Shown one piece after another: positions 58,501-64,000 of a stretch of DNA of 64,000 nucleotides. Each line of letters begins with the position of its first letter. The stretch's first letter is position 1. Made by a program: the position numbers and the translations under genes. The stretch is from contig NZ_SMFM01000011.1 of assembly GCF_004349085.1 (NCBI RefSeq), forward strand, positions 22,685 through 86,684, written 5' to 3'. The notes under the pieces are model-generated. The model did not search any database, was not told where the DNA came from, and was given only the letters and a program-made list of their open reading frames with translations. The stretch is from Flavobacterium caseinilyticum. Lineage in GTDB: Bacteria; Bacteroidota; Bacteroidia; Flavobacteriales; Flavobacteriaceae.

Positions 58501-61500
58501 ACGATACGCTTAATGGAAGTCCCGTTTTAGCCTCTGAAATTACTACTTCCTTCGTGTCTTCTACCAATGCTGGAATTACGTTATCCGGAACCTCTGTTCT
58601 GGTCGCAGCAGGAACACCATCTGGCTCTTATTCTCTGATCTACAGCATTTGCGAAATATTAAATCCAACCAATTGTGATACCGCCACGGTTACTGTCACA
58701 GTGAATGCGGCTACTATAGTTGCTAATGACGACATAGGAAATGCGGTCAACGGATTATCCGGTGGAACTGCTTTCACCAATGTTTTAGTAAATGATACAT
58801 TGAACGGTGCAGCTGTTTTGGCTGAGCAAGTCAACACTACTTTTATATCTTCTACTAATACGGGAATTACTTTATCCGGTCTAAATGTGATGGTAGCACC
58901 GGGCACTCCTAATGGAACTTATTCTTTAATTTATAAGATTTGCGAAAAATTAAATCCAACCAATTGTGATACCGCCACGGTTACTGTTATAGTGAATGCG
59001 GCTACTATCATTGCAAATGATGACAACGGAACACCTGTAAATGGTTATGCCGGTGGAACAGCTGTAAGCAATGTATTGACAAATGATACGCTAAATGGAC
59101 AACCTGTTTTAGTTTCCCAAGTCAATACTTCATTTATATCTTCAACCAGTGATGGAATTACTTTAAATGGCACTACTGTGGTTGTAGCGGCAGGTACTCC
59201 TGCGGGCACTTATTCCTTGATTTACAAAATTTGCGAAATATTAAATCCAACCAATTGTGATACCGCTACGGTTAATGTTACAGTGAATGCGGCTACAATA
59301 ATTGCAAACGACGATATCGGGAGTACAGTGAACGGCCTAAATGGAGGAACGGCGGTCACCAACGTTTTAGTAAATGATACATTGAACGGTACAGCTATTT
59401 TGGCTGAGCAAGTCAACACTACTTTTGTGTCTTCTACGAATGCTGGAATTACTTTAAATGGCACTGCTGTTCTTGTAGCGGCAGGAACTCCTGCTGGCAC
59501 TTATTCCTTGATTTACAAAATTTGTGAAATATTAAACCCAACTAATTGTGATCAAGCTACAGTGAGCGTAACGGTGAGCGCAGCTACAATAATTGCAAAC
59601 GACGATACAGGATCTCCCGTTAACGGATTCACCGGTGGAACGGCTGTAAGCAATGTATTGATAAATGATACGCTGAATGGAGTAGCTGTTTTGGCTGAGC
59701 AAGTCAACACTACTTTTGTGTCTTCTACGAATGCCGGAATTACTTTAAATGGCTCTGCTGTTCTTGTAGCGGCAGGAACTCCTGCGGGCACTTATTCCTT
59801 GATTTACAAAATTTGTGAAATATTAAATGCAACCAATTGTGATACCGCGACGGTTACTGTTACAGTGAATGCGGCTACAATAATTGCAAATGACGATACG
59901 GGAGATGCGGTCAACGGATTCATCGGTGGAACGGCTTTAGCCAATGTATTAATAAATGATACTTTGAATGGAATAGCTGTTTTGGCTTCGCAAGTCAACA
60001 CTCTTTTTGTATCTTCCACGAATGCTGGAATTACATTATCAGGCACGAGTGTTGTGGTGGCTGCAGGAACTCCCTTTGGCTCTTATTCGCTGATTTACAA
60101 TATTTGCGAAAAATTAAACACAGCCAATTGCGATCAGGCAACTGTAACGGTTAATGTGTACGCACCATCGATAAATCTATTAAAAGACGGTAATTATGTT
60201 GACAGCCTTGCGCCTGCTGGGGTAAGCGTTGGTGATATTATTAATTATACCTTTACTGTGACAAATTCAATAGGCAGTTCGGCACTCACTAATGTAACAG
60301 TTAAAGATCCACTTGTAACTGTAGTTGGCGGACCTATTGCATCTTTTGGTTCAGGCGCTGTCGACACTACGACATTTTCGGCCACATATAGCATTACTCA
60401 AGCTGATATTGATGCGGGGCAAGTAAATAATTTAGCTACGGTATATGGCACCCCAATATCCGGTCCAGAGGTTAATAATACTTCTTCTGATCCTACTCCT
60501 TGCATTATTTGTACTCCTGTTCCCGATTGTCCAAATTGTACTTCAACCGCACTTACACAAAATCCTAAAATTGCGCTTGTAAAAACTGCTTCAATCAGTG
60601 GAACAGGAGCTGTGGGAGATGTAATTACGTATACTTTTACGGTAACCAATACCGGAAATGTGACAATTACCAATATCGTAATCACCGATCCTTTGGTTGG
60701 TTTAACGATCTCAAATAGCCCTATTTTATCTCTAGCTCCGGGTGCTACCAACAATACTATTACTGGAATCTATACAATTACACAAGCCGATAAAGATGCC
60801 GGTAAAATAACGAACTCTGCCTTGGCTGTTGGAAAGGATCCAAAAGGAAATGATATATCCGATATTTCAGGTACTACTATTGACAATGATACGCCAACGG
60901 TAACCCCAATCACACAAAATCCGAGCATCGCTTTAGTGAAAACTGCTTCAGTTGGTGGAACAGGCGCCGTGGGAGATGTAATTACGTATACTTTTGCGGT
61001 AACCAATACTGGAAATGTAACAATAACTAACCTCGTAATTACCGATCCGTTAGTTGGGTTAATTATCGCCAACAGTCCAATTGCTACTTTAGCACCAGGC
61101 GCAACGAATAATACTGTTACAGGAACCTATACAATTACACAAACTGATAAAGATGCCGGCAAAGTGACAAACTCAGCTTTGGCAGTAGGACAAAATCCTA
61201 ATGGTGGAGAAGTAAAAGACACTTCAGGTACGGCTATTGACAATGATACGCCAACTGTAACCGTAATTTCCCAAACTGCAAGCATCGCTTTAGTTAAAAC
61301 TGCTTCCGTTGGTGGAACAGGCGCCGTGGGAGAAATAATTACGTATACTTTTGCGGTAACCAATACTGGAAATGTAACAATAACTAACATCGTAATCACC
61401 GATCCGTTAGTTGGTTTAATCATCGCCAATAGTCCAATTGCTACTTTAGCACCAGGCGCTACAAATAATTCTGTTACCGGAACTTACACAATTACACAAG

Positions 61501-64000
61501 CCGATAAAGATGCCGGTAAAGTAACAAACTCTGCGCTGGCAGTAGGACAAGATCCGAATGGTGGAGAAGTAAAAGACACTTCAGGTACTACCGTTGAAAA
61601 TGACACGCCAACGGTAACGCCAATAACACAAAATCCGAGCATCGCTTTAGTGAAAACTGCTTCAGTAGGTGGAACAGGTGCCGTGGGAGATGTGATTACT
61701 TATACTTTTGCGGTGACCAATACCGGAAATGTGATAATAACTAACATTGTAATCACCGATCCGTTAATTGGTTTAATTATCGCCAATAGTCCGATTCCAG
61801 GTCTCGCACCAGGAGCAACAAATAATACTGTTACAGGAAGCTATACAATTACACAAGCCGATAAAGATGCCGGCAAAGTGACAAACTCTGCTCTGGCAGT
61901 AGGACAAAATCCTAATGGTGGAGAAGTAAAAGACACTTCAGGTACAGCTCTTGACAATGACACACCAACAGTTACCCTAATTTCCCAAACTGCAAGTATT
62001 GCTTTAGTAAAAACTGCTTCAGTGGGCGGAACAGGCGCCGTAGGAGATGTAATTACGTATACTTTTGCGGTTACAAATACCGGAAATGTAACAATAACTA
62101 ACATCGTAATCACCGATCCATTAGTTGGATTAATTATCGCCAATAGTCCAATAGCTACTTTAGCACCAGGCGCTACAAATAATTCTGTTACCGGAACTTA
62201 CACAATTACACAAGCCGATAAAGATGCCGGCAAAGTAACAAACTCTGCTCTGGCGGTAGGACAGGATCCAAATGGTGGAGAAGTAAAAGATACTTCAGGT
62301 ACTACCGCTGAAAATGACACGCCAACGGTAACCCCAATTTCCCAAACTGCAAGTATTGCTTTAGTGAAAACCGCTTCAGTAGGTGGAACAGGTGCCGTGG
62401 GAGATGTAATTACGTATACTTTTGCGGTAACCAATACTGGAAATGTAACAGTAACTAACATCGTAATCACCGATCCGTTAATTGGTTTAATTATCGCCAA
62501 TAGTCCGATTGCTACTTTAGCACCAGGCGCTACAAATAATTCTGTTACAGGAAGCTATACAATTACACAAGCCGATAAAGATGCCGGCAAAGTGACAAAC
62601 TCCGCTTTGGCAGTAGGACAAAATCCTAACGGTGGAGAAGTAAAAGACACTTCAGGTACAGCTCTTGACAATGATACACCAACTGTAACCCCAATTTCCC
62701 AAACTGCAAGCATCGCTTTAGTGAAAACTGCTACAGTGGGTGGAACAGGCGCTGTGGGAGATGTAATTACGTATACTTTTGCGGTAACCAATACTGGCAA
62801 TGTAACAATAACTAACATTGTAATTACCGATCCGTTAGTTGGTTTAATTATCGCCAATAGTCCAATTGCAACTTTGGCACCAGGCGCTACAAATAATTCT
62901 GTTACTGGAACCTACACAATTACGCAAGCCGATAAAGATGCCGGCAAAGTAACAAACTCTGCTCTGGCAGTAGGACAAGATCCGAATGGTGGAGAAGTAA
63001 AAGACACTTCTGGTACTACCGTTGAAAATGACACACCAACAGTAACCCCAATAACACAAAATCCGAGCATCGCTTTAGTGAAAACCGCGTCAGTAGGTGG
63101 AACAGGTGCCGTGGGAGATGTAATTACGTATACTTTTGCGGTAACCAATACTGGAAATGTGATAGTAACTAATATTGTAATCACCGATCCGTTAATTGGT
63201 TTGATCATCGCCAATAGTCCGATTGCTACTTTAGCTCCAGGCGCTACCAATAATACTATAACTGGAACATATACCATCACCCAAGCCGACGTTGATGCCG
63301 GCAAAGTGACAAACTCTGCTCTGGCAGTAGGACAAAATCCTAATGGTGGAGAAGTAAAAGACACTTCAGGTACAGCTCTTGACAATGATACACCAACTGT
63401 AACACCCTTAACACAAACTCCAGGTTTAGAAGTCATCAAAACTTCCAGTACGCCTTATTATAGTTCTGTTGGAGACATAGTTAATTACACTATTCAGGTA
63501 AAAAATACTGGCAACGTTACATTATATCAAATAGTTGTACAAGACCCGTTGACTGGATTAGATGAAATTATTGAAAGCTTATCTCCTGGAAGTATCCAAG
63601 AATATACTCAAAATTACACGGTGACCCAAGAGGACAGAATAAACGGTTCTGTAACTAATACAGCTACTGCAACTGGAAAAGATCCAGATGGAAATTCAAT
63701 TTCTGATCAAGACACAGTTGTTGTTGAAGCTCAAATTGTATTAGGATGTGGAACTGTAACGGTCCATAATGCTTTCTCTCCAAACGGGGATGGAATCAAT
63801 GAAGTCTTTACAATTGATAATATTGACGATACACTATGTTATCCTGAAAATACCGTTTCAATTTACAACCGTTGGGGTGTATTGGTTTACGAAACCAGTG
63901 GATATAACAACAACGATAAAGCATTCAGAGGCGTTTCTGAAGGAAGATCCACTATTAGCCAATCCTCTGGTTTGCCTACCGGCACCTACTTTTATATTTT
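55566..64000 (+). CDS. Giant repetitive T9SS surface protein (adhesin-like), 3' end cut by the window
   Basis: The frame is open from the ATG at 55566 to the window end (2811 codons). Order: signal peptide (1-29, ending LFAQ); an N-terminal domain starting with an Ig-like strand set (TNKLDYTPGQTVIITG, to about 110) and a unique region to about 395; PKD/Ig-like modules to about 575; a HYR-like module (about 576-660, ending CETNLIV); nine 97-residue units (about 663-1535); one diverged DUF11-like unit (about 1540-1660); eight 119-residue DUF11/DUF7507-type units (about 1666-2617); a diverged ninth unit; and a type B CTD (from about 2728; NAFSPNGDGINEVF, IYNRWGVLVY). Only some 10-15 residues should be missing. 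The CTD predicts export through T9SS; size and repeats suggest an adhesin, loosely like SprB, but binding is not shown. Confidence 0.92.
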   Translation, partial: MKSTFTISKKQFTIYLLSFLSFSATLFAQTATVTTNKLDYTPGQTVIITGTNWQPGETVKLTLVETPLIHPEEYLYAVADSAGNIYNNEYVIQLHDIGQSFTLTATGITSGYSAQTFFTDSFGVGVAPIIPPSGGFNIDGTLHANTMAGDWLQGTGLGGYVLNADGSVPAANAGVTFHLVDKYGEAENNFAGGLKVNDDPNTMTWVTNTTSNKTDMNNGLMHFSKDANGHQWVVVAADRLSNNGTAYIDFEFLQNTLDITGSTSGGFTSEGPDGGRTVNDFVLTLLLTQGGSAAGFFINRWESTGSGYDYIDRTASIPIGSVFAAVNTADGTPVSFGAFGNTTYEKNTFSEAAIDLTALLGAIDPCTSLGIKTIFIKTKVSSSSSAGIADFITPLQVSLRLGVADAGVDQALCSTGASTNFNLIGTANPSPGDAILSAVWSVSSGSATIINPNSLTTAVAQVTSGSATIILTVTTQKGCVVTDKVELRVTESNITCLISGVDIVCPKSITTYSAPANGLNYKWTINGNATISGADNQQNVSISAGSACSESYTLSLKITDANGCITNCEKIVKVEDKAVPIIQSCPPSIKLASNSNCEAVVPDFTAYIAATDSCTAAESLIITQSPVAGSVVAAGTTKVILSVKDSCNNEATCETNLIVTNYIVANDDIGTAVNGSIGGTAYANVLANDFLNCQAVNIADVNLSFVSSTNSGVTLSDSSVMVAAGTPAGSYSLTYQICEKSNPTNCDTAVVSVEVTAASIVANDDAGNPINGLNGGTTVTDVLVNDTLNGAAILASQVNTTFVSSTNAGITLSGTSVLVAAETPAGTYSLIYSICEKLNPTNCDQATVTVTVTAASIVATDDIGNAVNGLNGGTAVTNVLINDTLNGAAVLESQVNTTFISSTNTGITLSGTTVLVAAGTPAGTYSLIYKICEVLNPTNCDQATVTVTVNAATIVANDDTGSLINGFTGGTAVTNVLSNDTLNGSPVLASEITTSFVSSTNAGITLSGTSVLVAAGTPSGSYSLIYSICEILNPTNCDTATVTVTVNAATIVANDDIGNAVNGLSGGTAFTNVLVNDTLNGAAVLAEQVNTTFISSTNTGITLSGLNVMVAPGTPNGTYSLIYKICEKLNPTNCDTATVTVIVNAATIIANDDNGTPVNGYAGGTAVSNVLTNDTLNGQPVLVSQVNTSFISSTSDGITLNGTTVVVAAGTPAGTYSLIYKICEILNPTNCDTATVNVTVNAATIIANDDIGSTVNGLNGGTAVTNVLVNDTLNGTAILAEQVNTTFVSSTNAGITLNGTAVLVAAGTPAGTYSLIYKICEILNPTNCDQATVSVTVSAATIIANDDTGSPVNGFTGGTAVSNVLINDTLNGVAVLAEQVNTTFVSSTNAGITLNGSAVLVAAGTPAGTYSLIYKICEILNATNCDTATVTVTVNAATIIANDDTGDAVNGFIGGTALANVLINDTLNGIAVLASQVNTLFVSSTNAGITLSGTSVVVAAGTPFGSYSLIYNICEKLNTANCDQATVTVNVYAPSINLLKDGNYVDSLAPAGVSVGDIINYTFTVTNSIGSSALTNVTVKDPLVTVVGGPIASFGSGAVDTTTFSATYSITQADIDAGQVNNLATVYGTPISGPEVNNTSSDPTPCIICTPVPDCPNCTSTALTQNPKIALVKTASISGTGAVGDVITYTFTVTNTGNVTITNIVITDPLVGLTISNSPILSLAPGATNNTITGIYTITQADKDAGKITNSALAVGKDPKGNDISDISGTTIDNDTPTVTPITQNPSIALVKTASVGGTGAVGDVITYTFAVTNTGNVTITNLVITDPLVGLIIANSPIATLAPGATNNTVTGTYTITQTDKDAGKVTNSALAVGQNPNGGEVKDTSGTAIDNDTPTVTVISQTASIALVKTASVGGTGAVGEIITYTFAVTNTGNVTITNIVITDPLVGLIIANSPIATLAPGATNNSVTGTYTITQADKDAGKVTNSALAVGQDPNGGEVKDTSGTTVENDTPTVTPITQNPSIALVKTASVGGTGAVGDVITYTFAVTNTGNVIITNIVITDPLIGLIIANSPIPGLAPGATNNTVTGSYTITQADKDAGKVTNSALAVGQNPNGGEVKDTSGTALDNDTPTVTLISQTASIALVKTASVGGTGAVGDVITYTFAVTNTGNVTITNIVITDPLVGLIIANSPIATLAPGATNNSVTGTYTITQADKDAGKVTNSALAVGQDPNGGEVKDTSGTTAENDTPTVTPISQTASIALVKTASVGGTGAVGDVITYTFAVTNTGNVTVTNIVITDPLIGLIIANSPIATLAPGATNNSVTGSYTITQADKDAGKVTNSALAVGQNPNGGEVKDTSGTALDNDTPTVTPISQTASIALVKTATVGGTGAVGDVITYTFAVTNTGNVTITNIVITDPLVGLIIANSPIATLAPGATNNSVTGTYTITQADKDAGKVTNSALAVGQDPNGGEVKDTSGTTVENDTPTVTPITQNPSIALVKTASVGGTGAVGDVITYTFAVTNTGNVIVTNIVITDPLIGLIIANSPIATLAPGATNNTITGTYTITQADVDAGKVTNSALAVGQNPNGGEVKDTSGTALDNDTPTVTPLTQTPGLEVIKTSSTPYYSSVGDIVNYTIQVKNTGNVTLYQIVVQDPLTGLDEIIESLSPGSIQEYTQNYTVTQEDRINGSVTNTATATGKDPDGNSISDQDTVVVEAQIVLGCGTVTVHNAFSPNGDGINEVFTIDNIDDTLCYPENTVSIYNRWGVLVYETSGYNNNDKAFRGVSEGRSTISQSSGLPTGTYFYI
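57552..60170 (+). repeat. Nine tandem 291-bp units (97-residue repeats)
   Basis: The register is exact: the codon after the conserved Ala of A-N-D-D starts at 57561, 57852, 58143, 58434 and then every 291 bases to 59889. Each unit reads roughly ANDD-x-G ... NG ... GGTAVTNVLxNDTLNG ... VSSTNAGITLSG ... AAGTPAGTYSLIYKICE-x-LN-x-x-NCD. The first unit is the most divergent; units 6-9 share long stretches of identical DNA. Confidence 0.9.
60561..63416 (+). repeat. Eight tandem 357-bp units (119-residue DUF11/DUF7507-type repeats)
   Basis: Units begin at 60561, 60918, 61275, 61632, 61989, 62346, 62703 and 63060, exactly 357 bases apart, and are followed by a diverged unit from 63417. Each has SIALVKTASVGGTGAVGDV, TNTGNVTITNIVITDP, TLAPGATNN and TITQADKDAGKVTNSALA. 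Units 2-8 are close to identical and alternate between two subtypes. Confidence 0.92.

Noticed and set aside
57552..63416. CRISPR-like array
   Set aside because: The repeats are 291 or 357 bp, contiguous without spacers and in frame with a signal-peptide/CTD protein; no cas genes are present.
57770..63439. Regularly spaced minus-strand reading frames of about 80-175 codons opposite the giant gene
   Set aside because: They recur with the 291- and 357-bp periods, so they are the antisense image of the tandem repeats. Their products are low-complexity Val/Pro/Thr-rich and have no start signals of their own.

Overview
The window looks like chromosome of a member of the Bacteroidota, most likely a Flavobacterium or close relative in the Flavobacteriaceae. 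The evidence is: low GC; promoters of the TTTG-N19-TAnnTTTG type instead of -35/-10 boxes; no clear Shine-Dalgarno sequences; a fused SecDF; and three proteins ending in the type B sorting domain of the type IX secretion system (T9SS, gliding-motility CTD). No rRNA, tRNA, CRISPR array, prophage or transposase gene was found. Genus-level placement is inference.

Layout. 1-3245: tail of a DUF6265-like gene, then a siderophore TonB receptor with a PepSY-type membrane partner. 3266-13081: housekeeping genes (valS, a DUF1573 protein, an aspartyl protease with PDZ, a class I aminotransferase, folE, cysS, yidD, lgt). 13148-16213: a T9SS cargo protein with five Ig-like repeats and a PagL-like lipid A deacylase candidate. 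16325-28839 (all minus strand): secDF, mdh, gyrB, two asparagine synthetases flanking an amidohydrolase lipoprotein, and a GreA-like protein. 28967-34788 (minus): TPR protein, PhzF-like protein and an outer-membrane barrel. 34996-36623: ftsE overlapping a GT2 gene. 36620-44478: a surface-polysaccharide locus with glycosyltransferases, an FdtA-like ketoisomerase, a DegT-type sugar aminotransferase, a Wzx flippase, a hexapeptide-repeat transferase and a FemAB/GNAT-like protein. 44595-54516: a second T9SS cargo protein, a TRIC-like channel, an rRNA/tRNA methyltransferase, a serine hydrolase, rel, a fur-family gene, purA and nudK. 54517-55565: about 1 kb without a gene but with several perfect palindromes. 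55566 to the window end: a giant repetitive T9SS surface protein, nearly complete.

Several genes relate to building the cell surface. SecDF, YidD and Lgt serve export, membrane insertion and lipoprotein maturation. The three CTD proteins should leave by Sec and then T9SS. The sugar locus would make a glycan containing a 3-amino-3,6-dideoxyhexose. The PagL-like enzyme could trim lipid A.

The most unusual content is repetitive DNA. The giant gene carries nine exact 291-bp units and eight exact 357-bp units, and the latter alternate between two subtypes (a 714-bp higher-order repeat). A REP/REPIN-like palindromic family occurs at four sites, two of them in frame inside coding sequence (valS, and the signal peptide of an outer-membrane protein). 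A 6 x 7-bp array lies in frame in the sugar aminotransferase. Several long inverted repeats sit in front of genes.
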